Notes under the pieces: model-generated | The model's input: the letters and a program-made list of their open reading frames with translations, nothing else | Told to the model about the DNA's origin: nothing | Databases searched by the model: none | Position numbers and translations under genes: made by a program | NCBI RefSeq assembly: GCF_013520985.1 | Contig: NZ_JACDTY010000027.1 | Span: 1-64,000, forward strand | DNA: 64,000 bases | Reading direction: 5' to 3' | Source: Mesorhizobium neociceri | GTDB lineage: Bacteria > Pseudomonadota > Alphaproteobacteria > Rhizobiales > Rhizobiaceae | Part shown: positions 45,014-52,727 of the stretch, piece after piece | Numbering within the stretch: position 1 is the stretch's first letter | Layout of the letters: each line of letters opens with the position of its first letter

Positions 45014-45241
45014 TCAGGACACCTCGATCATCTTGCGCACCCGCTTTTGCCGGCGTGGCGGCTGAGGTTCCTTCGACACCGGGTCGGGAGGAAGCCGTGC
45101 TGCCGATGCCTCCAGAAACTGGCGCTGCGCCTTAAGCCGCGCGGTCTTGGCCTCCCTGGCTCGCCGCTCGGCGTCGAGCACCAGCCTGCATTCTCGATCG
45201 GCCCTCTCAATCTTTTCTCTGTCAACACGTCGTGCGGTCAA
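45014..45241 (-). CDS. Small basic coiled-coil protein
   Basis: 75 residues from TTG 45241, chosen because AAAGGAGG stands 5 bases before it (the frame is open to 45301). One long charged helix (ARRVDREKIERADRECRLVL, DAERRAREAKTARLKAQRQF LEA), then a basic proline-rich tail (QPPRRQKRVRKMIEVS). Composition suggests nucleic-acid or ribosome contact; family unknown. Confidence 0.5.
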   Translation of the reverse strand: MTARRVDREKIERADRECRLVLDAERRAREAKTARLKAQRQFLEASAARLPPDPVSKEPQPPRRQKRVRKMIEVS

Positions 45242-45379
45242 AGCGACCTCCTTTGATCTGACGGCAAAAAAATTGCTGACTGGAGAAAATGTTCCCAACA
45301 AATAAGTTGAAACACGCCCTGGAAGATGTGGCGTATTGCGTCGCGGACAGCAGACCTAGTGTCCAGAGCGATGAGCCAG

Positions 45380-45590
45380 TGGGTGAAGGGCACCTCCGCC
45401 GTACCGCGGATTTCCTTCTCGCTGTCGGAGATCTCGACGCTGGGCCAGCGCCCACCATTGGCAGAGGACCTACTCAGAGCCGGCAATCCTCCGTCGAAGC
45501 CACGGAAGACATCGTCGAAGAGGCGGTTCACCTCCCGGTGCAGCGACAGGAATCCTTCGTCCGTGGCCGCTTAGGCCCAAGCTCCGACGC
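45380..45590 (-). pseudogene. Hsp20 small heat-shock protein fragment
   Basis: The frame reads GFLSLHREVNRLFDDVFRGF, then GGRWPSVEISDSEKEIRGTA EV. This is the N-terminal arm and first strand of the alpha-crystallin domain ('..R.f.dff..f....wP.vdv.e.dke..v.aelPG'). The rest of the domain is replaced by unrelated sequence. On the opposite strand at 45662-45850 a mildly coding frame has no family support. Confidence 0.6.
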
Positions 45591-45847
45591 CGGCTGCCGT
45601 CGTCAGCATCCCCAAGAGAAACCACGGAAAAAACATTGCCCAATCCCCTTCCCCTGAGGGGATGATTAGAACCCGCCGGGCGAAGACCCTCAAACCCGGC
45701 GATCCTACAAACCTGATCAGAGTACGCGATCAGGACCGGGGTGAGCCGGCAAACCTGCGCTGCAAGATTGATGCCGACACTCCCGAAATGGCAGAGGCAC
45801 ACGTCGTCGCGTCAATCAGAGATTGGTTCGCAGAGCGCTCTGGGTGG

Positions 45848-46066
45848 TCATTGATCCCGCCCCTTCAATATTCTGGCTCCCGCAGCAACGAGGCGCGATC
45901 GGTGCTGATCATTGTTGACGAGGTCCCGAGCCTGGGCTTCTGTGATGCCTGTTTCCCGCGCGAGGAACCGGACAAGAAAATCCTCTTGTCCCTCCCTATC
46001 CCCGCGGTCGCGCCGTTTCTCATCGCCGATGTAGGATGACTTGAGATGCTCAACTGAGTGGGGCAA
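45848..46066 (-). CDS. DUF3606-like small protein
   Basis: 72 residues from ATG 46066, overlapping the end of the DUF982 gene by 17 bases, so probably co-transcribed. The core FLVRFLARETGITEAQARDL V corresponds to the DUF3606 helix pair 'v.ylakkf.lt..e.reLi', preceded by the usual charged lead (DEKRRDRGDREGQED). Function unknown. Confidence 0.6.
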   Translation of the reverse strand: MPHSVEHLKSSYIGDEKRRDRGDREGQEDFLVRFLARETGITEAQARDLVNNDQHRSRLVAAGARILKGRDQ

Positions 46067-46334
46067 TGGAGCATCGTCCTTTACATACAGATTTCACATT
46101 CAGACCAGCTTCCTTGGCTGCCGTCAGAAAGGCACGCCGAGCATTCTCCACGTGTTCGGCTATACTCAGAAGGCCCGTGCAAGCCTGAAGTGCAGCCTGG
46201 AATCTTGGCCCGCGCGATTCCGGCCAGCGCTCCATCATAAATATGGCGGCCTCGGATGCGCTGCTCAAAGCGCGAAACTCACCCGTTATTTCCGTTTCAA
46301 CGATGATCGGAACTGCGAAAAACGCGTCCTGCAT
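46050..46334 (-). CDS. DUF982 family protein
   Basis: 94 residues from ATG 46334. A perfect EcfG promoter at 46387-46363 rules out the longer open frame. The DUF982 pattern is clear: FAVPIIVETEITGEFRALSS ASEAAIFMMERWPESRG..FQAALQACTGLL, then ENARRAFLTAAKEAGLNV. Small cytoplasmic protein, restricted mostly to rhizobia, function unknown. Confidence 0.82.
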   Translation of the reverse strand: MQDAFFAVPIIVETEITGEFRALSSASEAAIFMMERWPESRGPRFQAALQACTGLLSIAEHVENARRAFLTAAKEAGLNVKSVCKGRCSIAPLS

Positions 46335-46362
46335 GATTACCCCCCTGGTAACACTAGGACCG

Positions 46363-46387
46363 AACGGCGGAGCAGTGGTTTCGTTCC
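46363..46387 (-). promoter_or_regulatory. EcfG-type promoter (perfect)
   Basis: GGAAC 46387-46383, N16, CGTT 46366-46363 on minus, 29 bases before the DUF982 start. Confidence 0.78.
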
Positions 46388-46467
46388 GGCAGTCGCCAGA
46401 AAAGCTCATCGGACCGTGCGTCAACAAGCGTGTAGACGGATCGTCGGGCGATCGATAAACACATCCA

Positions 46468-46629
46468 ATGGACAACAAGCGGCTCGACCACAAACTGGAC
46501 TGTAAGGCGTGCGGCACGATCCAGATGGACATCCCGGATGGTGCTGAAGAGCACACGCTGATTCATTGCAGTAAGTGCGGTGGCTACTTCGGAGAATGGG
46601 GAGCACTGCAGGACGATTTTTACGCCTAG
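46468..46629 (+). CDS. 53-residue zinc-ribbon protein
   Basis: From ATG 46468: MDNKRLDHKLDCKACGTIQM DIPDGAEEHTLIHCSKCGGY then FGEWGALQDDFYA-stop. Two CxxC knuckles (Cys12/15 and Cys34/37) 18 residues apart make a complete zinc ribbon. It is too short for usual gene calling. The partner is unknown; such ribbons bind DNA, RNA or proteins. No promoter motif of the EcfG type is seen. Confidence 0.65.
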   Translation: MDNKRLDHKLDCKACGTIQMDIPDGAEEHTLIHCSKCGGYFGEWGALQDDFYA

Positions 46630-46779
46630 ACACGCGGCACTGAAGCCTTTGATCTGAACAACGGCAACATCACCAAGAATTAAAGCCGGAGGTGAGGCCC
46701 TGTTCGTCGGCGGCATTCATGGCTTGGTCGCTTCTTAGGGGTTTTCGGCCCAGGGGCAGCCTTGAAAGCGTAATCAGTT

Positions 46780-46890
46780 CCGACCATCGACCATGCCGGC
46801 CAAAAAATTGGCGATGATCCGAGAGGCCAGTCGGTCCGCGACTTAAGATGTTCGAACACCCGCCCCCAGCAACTCGCAACCTAAATCCAG
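46780..46890 (-). pseudogene. Third, decayed copy of the MPIRR small-protein family
   Basis: Fragments in two frames, GRVFEHLKSRTDWPL and RIIANFLAGMVDGRN-stop, correspond to 'GRAFEQLKLDG' and 'RIIANYMAGVTDE' of the paralogues at 60.4 and 62.3 kb. No start remains. Confidence 0.45.
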
Positions 46891-46903
46891 TTCCCTTTAA
46901 ATT

Positions 46904-46917
46904 GTACGATTTCGTAC
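46904..46917. promoter_or_regulatory. Conserved palindrome upstream of crp-like gene, copy 1
   Basis: GTACGA-TT-TCGTAC, a perfect 6-2-6 inverted repeat, about 120 bases before the Crp-like start. The identical element stands at the same place in copy 2 (52592-52605), while surrounding bases differ. Possible operator. Confidence 0.5.
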
Positions 46918-47035
46918 CCGAGCCCGTAACCTATTGCTCGCGGTCCGCCTTAGGCGGATATTTGACCATCGCTTGCCGGGCGCAAGCGGCTAGGAGATGA
47001 TGCATGTGCTCTTGCCCCAACCGGGAGCGGAGAGC

Positions 47036-47768
47036 ATGGCTCAGCTTCAGCAATCGGTTGTTCGCAATCGCCTGCTGGCATCTCTGTCGCCTGACGACTT
47101 TGCGCTGGTGCAGCCGCACCTGGAAACCATCACATTTGAGTTGCGGGCACATCTGTTCAGAGCAGATCAAAGGATCAGTCATGTCACTTTCCCCGAACGT
47201 GGGATTGCCTCGATCGTCGCCGACACTGCGGAAGGACGGTTCGAGGTCGGCATGGTTGGATCGGAGGGCCTGGTGGGTACAGCTCTCTTGCTCGGCGTCG
47301 ACCGTACACCCCACACCTGCATGGTACAGGCCACGGGCGAAGCACTCCGCATCGGGGGCCGGCGAGCTACAGGCCGCGATGGAGCATAGCCCCACTTTGC
47401 GTGCTCTGCTTCTTCGCTTCGTGCACACCTTCCTCGTACAGGTCAGCCAGACGGCCTATGCCAATGCCGGCTACTCCGTTGAGGAGCGGCTGGCGCGCTG
47501 GCTGCTGATGACGCATGACCGGCTGGACCACGACGACATGCCGATCACGCATGAGTTCATGAGCATCATGCTGGGCTCGCGTCGTCCAGGCGTCACAATC
47601 GCGGTGCAGACGCTGGAGGGCACCGGTGCGATCAGGGCTACGCGCGGTAACATCACGTTGAGGGATCGCCAGAAGCTGGAACAGATTGCCGGCCAGTCCT
47701 ACGGCTTCGCCGAGAAGGAATACTCCAACGTGTTCCAATCCCGATCAAGCGAGGCGGATGAGGTGGAC
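47036..47768 (+). pseudogene. Crp/Fnr-family regulator, frameshifted copy
   Basis: Starting at ATG 47036 the frame gives the cyclic-nucleotide-binding-like domain (RNRLLASLSPDDFALVQPHL, ISHVTFPERGIASIVADTAE, MVGSEGLVGTALLLGVDRTP). An extra G in a run near 47355 moves the sense to the next frame, which carries the dimer helix and winged helix (FVHTFLVQVSQTAYANAGYS, VEERLARWLLMTHDRLDHDD and LGSRRPGVTIAVQTLEGTGA). A second indel near 47740 removes the stop, so the tail runs into the following DUF6894 frame. The intact paralogue at 52728 shows both changes. Confidence 0.85.
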
Positions 47769-47954
47769 GTGCGCTACTTCATGAATATTCGCTGCTGCGG
47801 CCGACTGATACCCGATCCAGAAGGCGACGAAGTTTCAGACGAAGAGGCGGTGCACGGCCATGCGCTCGCCACTGCGCGGGATTTAGTATTCGGCACCCGC
47901 ATGGACACAATCCGCAGCTGGGGCTATTTGCCTTCGGTAGTATCCGTAGGCTGA
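47769..47954 (+). pseudogene. DUF6894 protein, C-terminus lost
   Basis: From the former GTG start at 47769: [40 protein letters not shown], nearly identical to the protein at 53460 up to RSW, then unrelated residues to the stop at 47954. The last two strands of the domain are missing. It is now fused in frame to the broken Crp-like gene. Confidence 0.7.
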
Positions 47955-47968
47955 CTCCTCGCTTTCAT

Positions 47969-47993
47969 GGAACCGGATCGAACGGCCTGCATT
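47969..47993 (+). promoter_or_regulatory. EcfG-like promoter (variant -10)
   Basis: GGAAC 47969-47973, N16, CATT 47990-47993, 23 bases before the BA14K-like gene. Confidence 0.5.
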
Positions 47994-48016
47994 CTTCCCT
48001 GGAGGAGGAGCGCAGG

Positions 48017-48649
48017 ATGAAAGCCTTGTTGGGGATAGTCAGTGGCTTTGCGCTGACGCTCGCCGTCTTCGGTAGCGGCCTGGCCTTTGCCGCCTGGATT
48101 CTCGCTGCCAAGCCCGTGCGGCAGGCAACACCCAGCATCAGTGTCGTAGATCTGTGGACTAGAGACGCACGGCCTGTAAAGAGGGCGTCGCAGTCCTTCG
48201 AGCGCATTCCGGCCGCTGAGGTACCCGAGGCCTCCGCGATGGCGAAAGGGGCAATCGACCCAATCACGACGTCCGCCGTTCAGCCCTCGACAGGCGATTC
48301 TCAGCCCTCAACAGGCGATTCAACGACCGAGTTGCCGGCCGCTCATGTCGGATGGTGCGCGAGTCGGTACCGGTCCTATAATCCAGAGGACAACAGCTAT
48401 CGGTCCTACGCAGGGCGGCAGCGACAGTGCCGGTCGCCCTACCTCGACGTCGCTAGCGAGCAGCTGACGAATGCCGACTTTGTTGATACAAGCTACTCTT
48501 CGATGGATGGAAACGCCTCAACGGACGACGTCCGCCCCCAGCTTTCGGTTGACCATGTCGACTATTGCTTCAGCCGGTACCGCTCCTATCGGCCGGAGGA
48601 CAACACGTATCAACCCTATTCGGGTGGCCCACGCAGACAGTGCCAATAG
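48017..48649 (+). CDS. Secreted protein with two BA14K repeats
   Basis: 210 residues from ATG 48017 with GGAGGAGG. A signal anchor at residues 5-30 ([25 protein letters not shown]). Two BA14K-like repeats: [29 protein letters not shown] (about 110-138) and [30 protein letters not shown] (about 180-209). Each has a pair of Cys that could form a disulfide. BA14K proteins of Brucella are surface or periplasmic, lectin-like immunoreactive proteins. A nine-residue direct repeat ([14 protein letters not shown]) lies at 89-102. Likely envelope-associated. Confidence 0.85.
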   Translation: MKALLGIVSGFALTLAVFGSGLAFAAWILAAKPVRQATPSISVVDLWTRDARPVKRASQSFERIPAAEVPEASAMAKGAIDPITTSAVQPSTGDSQPSTGDSTTELPAAHVGWCASRYRSYNPEDNSYRSYAGRQRQCRSPYLDVASEQLTNADFVDTSYSSMDGNASTDDVRPQLSVDHVDYCFSRYRSYRPEDNTYQPYSGGPRRQCQ

Positions 48650-48867
48650 GGGAATTGCCCCTAATAGAGCTTCCGCCGATTTCATAGGAACTTCGACGTC
48701 GAAAGGGTTGAGACCAGTGACGGCGGAGCATTTGTTTGTCCCTCAACAGCGATGTCGGGTCTCGTAACCCTAATTCGCCGTCACGCCCATCCATCCCAAA
48801 TCACCATTACGTATGGATCATTCCGCTCTCCTTCGCGTTGAGAGAGAGAATTCACGGAGGGATCACC

Positions 48868-49188
48868 ATGGGCGACGATCGGCACCAAAGAATTCAGCAG
48901 CGGGCATACGAGATTTGGGAGCATGAGGGCGGCATACATGGCGTTGACGAATGTCAATGGCATCAAGCCGAAGCCGAAGTTGACCGCGAGGACCAGATGC
49001 AGAGAGGCTTGCCTGCCACAGACCCGAGTGCCGTTGGAGCGACCGTGCTATCAGCCAAGACGAGAAAGCCGCGGCGCGATAAGACTGCCAGTTCCGACGT
49101 CATGACGGTAGAAGCGCTGGCGATGCGTACCGGCATTACGGGCGACCAGGCCCAAGACCTGATTGATAGGTTGGGCAACGACCCGTGA
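48868..49188 (+). CDS. DUF2934 protein with DUF3606-like C-terminus
   Basis: 106 residues from ATG 48868 with GGAGGG. Residues 6-40 (HQRIQQRAYEIWEHEGGIHG, VDECQWHQAEAEV) are a DUF2934 domain with the conserved Trp that is a stop codon in the broken copy at 22482. Residues 80-106 (MTVEALAMRTGITGDQAQDL IDRLGND) resemble the DUF3606 helix pair. Cytoplasmic; function unknown. Confidence 0.75.
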   Translation: MGDDRHQRIQQRAYEIWEHEGGIHGVDECQWHQAEAEVDREDQMQRGLPATDPSAVGATVLSAKTRKPRRDKTASSDVMTVEALAMRTGITGDQAQDLIDRLGNDP

Positions 49189-49270
49189 GGCGATCGAGGA
49201 AGCAGCCCGGAGTTTGGCAACCGGACAACAGAATTTCAGCAAATAGGAAATGGCTGTGCTGTCGGCTAAT

Positions 49271-49354
49271 CTAATGCAAATATCCCAAAAGCCACAGAAT
49301 GATGATAATTGGGATCGGGATTCCGAGGAGCCAGAGTAGTCCGCCTCTTAGCAT
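49271..49354 (-). CDS. 27-residue membrane micro-protein, stress-regulated
   Basis: From ATG 49354 behind GGGAGGAAA: MLRGGLLWLLGIPIPIIIIL then WLLGYLH-stop at 49271. A single hydrophobic helix with a PIP kink, paralogous to the 25-residue protein at 10089-10166. A perfect EcfG promoter lies 31 bases upstream (49410-49386). The conserved core, ribosome site and promoter together make this a firm gene despite its size. Function unknown. Confidence 0.72.
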   Translation of the reverse strand: MLRGGLLWLLGIPIPIIIILWLLGYLH

Positions 49355-49385
49355 GATTTCCTCCCTTTGGTTGGCTGGAGGTGGA

Positions 49386-49410
49386 AACGCTCCTCGATGG
49401 GCTTAGTTCC
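49386..49410 (-). promoter_or_regulatory. EcfG-type promoter (perfect)
   Basis: GGAAC 49410-49406, N16, CGTT 49389-49386 on minus, facing the 27-residue membrane protein gene. Confidence 0.78.
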
Positions 49411-49622
49411 CGCGCGGCGGTCCTGACTAACCGCCCGGCCGGCGCTGATCAGGCAAATCTCCCGTCTGCAGCACCGGCCACATTTTCCGGCCATCATCGC
49501 CGCTGCCGCCAGTGCATCGATCCTTATTTTAGTAATCTCTAAATTTCTCAACGATTTGAACGCCAGAGTTAACGCAGCCCGTGCAAAATTGATGGCGACG
49601 TTTGTTCTGCGTGGGGTTGGAT

Positions 49623-49847
49623 ATGCGAGCCCGGATTATAGTTAGGAACTCGAAGGCTACGGAAGCCTTGGAACTGCGCGTGAAAATCGCATCCTTGGAA
49701 GAGGAGCAGAGGCGAAGAGTGGCGAGCTCGGCTGGTATGTTAAAGCTGGCGCAAGTCGGCCAAGAATTAAAGTGGCTTCGGTTTCGTCTGGCCATTCTGG
49801 AAGACTGTGTGGCGGCGCTTTCAGCCGAACAAAAATTGCGCCACTAG
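49623..49847 (+). CDS. Small helical protein, hypothetical
   Basis: 74 residues from ATG 49623. Almost entirely one or two amphipathic helices (NSKATEALELRVKIASLEEE, then GQELKWLRFRLAILEDCVAA). Likely a coiled coil. Ribosome site weak; family unknown. Confidence 0.45.
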   Translation: MRARIIVRNSKATEALELRVKIASLEEEQRRRVASSAGMLKLAQVGQELKWLRFRLAILEDCVAALSAEQKLRH

Positions 49848-50077
49848 GTCTGTCCTGCGCAGCCGCCTACGGCTTGGTAGCGCCTAGCGCCCAAGCACCC
49901 GCCGCCCCATTCACGGCAGCGGCGGGTTTCGCCCCTAGGGATTATCGGGACTTGCCGGAGCATTGGAAATTCCCCTGCCGCAACGGAAGTTATCAGCATC
50001 GATGTTCGGTGACTCTTGCGTGGGCGAAGCATGCGCGCGATGATGGCCGCGCTCAGCGCCTACGCGCTGTTGCTCTG

Positions 50078-50109
50078 AAAAAAAGCCCGCTGCCGGCAAG
50101 CAGCGGGCC
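50078..50109 (-). terminator. Terminator for the minus strand
   Basis: Seven A residues, then GCCCGCTGC pairing with GCAGCGGGC. On minus this is a hairpin followed by a T-run. Another GC-rich hairpin stands at about 49890-49915. No gene is supportable between 49848 and 50355. Confidence 0.6.
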
Positions 50110-50355
50110 TTGTACACAGGATGGCCGGTAGCCAATGGGGGACAAGAGCGCGGCCAGCCCAACAAACGGCCATTGGCCGCTATTGGTTCCACCCTCGCAT
50201 CGGATGGTTATTTTCGTACAAACTTCGTTGCATCTTTAAGCCCGCGCCTCTCTCTTGCGGACAAGAAGCGCGGGCCGATCGGAGGCCCGATCTTCAGCAA
50301 GCGATGGAGGGCACCACCTGCCGCACCACCACCTTTAGAGGCGGCTAATGTTACG

Positions 50356-50661
50356 TCAAGCCGGCGGTTCATCACTTCGCCTGAAGGTCGGTTTCCAATC
50401 GAGGTTGCGAGCCCTGTTAAGGCCCTCATAGTCGGGAATGCAGGTGAAGAACACGGGCCGGCGATCGCGGCCGGCGGCCTTGCACGTCGAGCAAGCGAAG
50501 AGCCCGACCAGATCCCAATGCATGGAACCATGATGCGGTCCCAGCCGCTCAATCAATGCCTGGATATCGAGCTTGGTCGACTTGGCGCATATCGGATGCC
50601 CGCAATTCACATAGATCGATTCGCGGTCGGCCAGGGTATCGGCGAGGGTCTTTTGAGGCAT
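50356..50661 (-). CDS. Zinc-ribbon protein near the ligase
   Basis: 101 residues from ATG 50661 with GGAG. Cys pairs in NCGHPICAKSTKLD (about residues 20-25) and FACSTCKAAGRDRRP (about 56-59) form a zinc ribbon; the middle is a helix (LDIQALIERLGPHHGSMHWD). It follows the LigD-type ligase gene on the same strand after 73 bases, so it may share its transcript. A role in DNA repair is suggested only by position. Confidence 0.65.
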   Translation of the reverse strand: MPQKTLADTLADRESIYVNCGHPICAKSTKLDIQALIERLGPHHGSMHWDLVGLFACSTCKAAGRDRRPVFFTCIPDYEGLNRARNLDWKPTFRRSDEPPA

Positions 50662-50734
50662 GGCGATCTCCGTTGAAGGGGGTCGCCGCAACGGAGGATA
50701 TATTTGTAATCTCGATGGCGATGGCAAGTGCCGG

Positions 50735-51598
50735 CTATTGCTTCTCCCGGAAATCAAGCAGCTTGGCATGGCGAAGCTTCTCCTCGCCCTTAAGGAATCG
50801 CACGCGGCCGACTAGACCAGGCTTCAGCCATTGTGCCTTGTCGCTCTTAAGCCCTTTCGGCGCCGGCCCGCCGATCTTTCCTTGCACGCGGTCCCATAAG
50901 CGCTGGCGCTTGTCCGCCTTGAAGGTGACGAAAGCGCCGCCGGCATAGCGGCCCATGTCGGCCATCAGCACCATGGCGGGCTTGCCGGCTTCGCGCTGCA
51001 CGCCGATGATGTCCATTTCCCTTTCGGCATAGCACTTGATCTTGCGCCAGTTCATCGTTGGCCCGCTGCGATAGGCGCTGTTCCTGCGCTTTGAAACCAT
51101 GCCTTCAAGCCCCGCCTGGTCTACCAGGTGATAGACAGCATCACCTGTGCCCGGCATCGCCTCGCTGAACTGGATGCGGCCGCCGGTCGGGATAAGCTCC
51201 TGAAGGATCTCACGACGATCCTCCACCGGCATATTTCGCAAGTCATGTCCATTCAGATGCAGGAGGTCGAATGCCACCAGGTATAGGTCACGTGACGGTC
51301 GGCGTCTGGTGACGGCTGATTGAAGCGCGTGGAAGTCTGAAAGGCCGGCTTCATTGGTGGTGATCGCCTCGCCGTCAATGATGAAGCTCTCCGCTTCGAT
51401 CGCTTCTGCCTCACCGGCAAGCTGGATATAGCGGCCAGTCCAGTCATAACCGTTCTTGGTGATCAGCCGGATGCCGTCGTCATCCTTGATGACCTGGGTG
51501 CGGTAGCCATCGAATTTGATCTCATGAATCCAGTCACCGCCCATGGGTGGCGTGTCGACAAGTTCCGGCTCCATTGGCTTGATGAATTTCAGACGCAT
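50735..51598 (-). CDS. LigD-type ATP-dependent DNA ligase (ligase domain only)
   Basis: 287 residues from ATG 51598. A GGAAC-N18-TT promoter at 51648-51624 excludes the in-frame start at 51625. The nucleotidyltransferase motif I is HEIKFDGYR with the AMP-accepting Lys28; motif III in IIDGEAITTN, motif IV EGMVSKRR, motif V WRKIKCY. The OB domain follows (EMDIIGVQREAGKPAMVLMA, KPGLVGRVRFLKGEEKLRHA KLLDF). The polymerase and phosphoesterase domains of full LigD are absent, as in many rhizobial ligD paralogues. It should seal ends held by Ku. Confidence 0.92.
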   Translation of the reverse strand: MRLKFIKPMEPELVDTPPMGGDWIHEIKFDGYRTQVIKDDDGIRLITKNGYDWTGRYIQLAGEAEAIEAESFIIDGEAITTNEAGLSDFHALQSAVTRRRPSRDLYLVAFDLLHLNGHDLRNMPVEDRREILQELIPTGGRIQFSEAMPGTGDAVYHLVDQAGLEGMVSKRRNSAYRSGPTMNWRKIKCYAEREMDIIGVQREAGKPAMVLMADMGRYAGGAFVTFKADKRQRLWDRVQGKIGGPAPKGLKSDKAQWLKPGLVGRVRFLKGEEKLRHAKLLDFREKQ

Positions 51599-51623
51599 GC
51601 ACTGACTCGCAGGACAGCGATTC

Positions 51624-51648
51624 AATTAGCGCATGCTTAATTAGTTCC
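51624..51648 (-). promoter_or_regulatory. EcfG-like promoter of the ligase gene
   Basis: GGAAC 51648-51644, N16, AATT 51627-51624 on minus, 25 bases before the ligase start. It has the relaxed -10 also seen at 10202. Confidence 0.45.
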
Positions 51649-51838
51649 GGAGAATTTTAACGAATCGTTGACCGCGCTGTCCCATTATAGGACGGCGCGG
51701 TCAACCCGACCGGACTGCGCAGGCGGCTCCGGCACCCAAGCGCCCGCTCGACTGTCGGAGCCGCCACCTTCACCTGATATACCAGCAATGGTTGAATCAA
51801 CTGTTATCGCGCACGTTAGCAGTCGCTTAAATATTGTC

Positions 51839-51863
51839 GGAACTTTCTGTTCCATCCGCTGTT
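51839..51863 (+). promoter_or_regulatory. EcfG-like promoter (variant -10)
   Basis: GGAAC 51839-51843, N16, TGTT 51860-51863, 24 bases before the DUF3606 gene and back to back with the ligase promoter. Confidence 0.5.
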
Positions 51864-51887
51864 CTGATCGGCAGGAAGGAAATGACG

Positions 51888-52082
51888 ATGACCGACGATA
51901 AGACCAAGCACGATTTCCGCGACCGCGACCGGGTAGCGGGGGATGAAGAATACGAGGTCGGCTACCTCGCCAGCAAATTCGAGCTCACCATTCCCGAAGT
52001 TCGGGAACTGATCAGGAAGCACGGCAACGACCGTGACACGCTGGAGCGTGAGGCGAAGGCCCTGGGCAACCGGTCGCGGTAG
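51888..52082 (+). CDS. DUF3606 protein
   Basis: 64 residues from ATG 51888 (GGAAGGAA upstream; ATG 51882 is too close to it). MTDDKTKHDFRDRDRVAGDE EYEVGYLASKFELTIPEVRE, then LIRKHGNDRDTLEREAKALG: a full DUF3606 domain. The 59149 paralogue is about 85 percent identical, and both stand divergent from a LigD-type ligase, so the pairing is conserved. The function may relate to end joining; this is inference. Confidence 0.85.
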   Translation: MTDDKTKHDFRDRDRVAGDEEYEVGYLASKFELTIPEVRELIRKHGNDRDTLEREAKALGNRSR

Positions 52083-52148
52083 GCAACATGGCAGGAAACA
52101 CGACGAATTCAGTCGTGAGAATGACGCGGCGGGGATTTGCAAATACCT

Positions 52149-52328
52149 ATGACGAGAATTGCGGATCTTGGACCACCTAAGCCCGGCAAGCCGCACGAGC
52201 CGGGGAAGAATGGCCACGACCGCTTTCACGAGTGCCCAATCTGCGGCCAACAGGTCGACCGGCGCGACTTCCGCCAGGTGATGTGGCACGAGCAGCCGGA
52301 TCACGAACCGCTGGAATTGGATCAATGA
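52149..52328 (+). CDS. C2H2-like zinc-finger small protein
   Basis: 59 residues from ATG 52149. ECPICGQQVDRRDFRQVMWH then EQPDHEPLELD: Cys29 and Cys32 with His near 47 and 52 could bind one zinc. The first half is Pro/Gly/Lys-rich and flexible. It lies 66 bases after the DUF3606 gene, same direction. Unknown function. Confidence 0.6.
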   Translation: MTRIADLGPPKPGKPHEPGKNGHDRFHECPICGQQVDRRDFRQVMWHEQPDHEPLELDQ

Positions 52329-52591
52329 AATGGCCATGCCTAGCCGAAAATCAGCAACGATCCGACATCGGACGTTTGCCCCTATGAACTTACCCTCTTC
52401 ATGGAAGAGCATGGGCTAAGCAGGATGCGGCCGCAGTGATCCTGCACCAACGGTCGCGTGCGCGTTGCGTATGCGGCGGAAGCTTTCCTGCGGTTCGCGA
52501 GGCGCCGCTGAAACCGCCGGCCCGAGCATCCGCGCGTGACAAGGACGCGGCTTAGGTGATGCGCAAGCTATCGGATCTTCCTCTTTGAACT

Positions 52592-52605
52592 GTACGATTT
52601 CGTAC
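52592..52605. promoter_or_regulatory. Conserved palindrome upstream of crp-like gene, copy 2
   Basis: GTACGA-TT-TCGTAC, 123 bases before ATG 52728 and identical to 46904-46917. A second shared block (AGGATATTTGACCATCGCTT in this copy) follows in both. Confidence 0.5.
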
Positions 52606-52727
52606 CCGACCCGTAACCTGTTGCTAGTGGCCCGCCTTAGGAGGATATTTGACCATCGCTTGCTGACTGTAAGGGCGCAAGCGGCTAGGAGATTACCGTG
52701 CTCTTGCCCCAACAGGGAGGGGAGAGC

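Noticed and set aside
47004-47954. A 316-codon open frame that could be annotated as a novel Crp-DUF6894 fusion
   Set aside because: Comparison with the intact copy at 52728-53711 shows it results from two indels; the first third is out-of-frame sequence.
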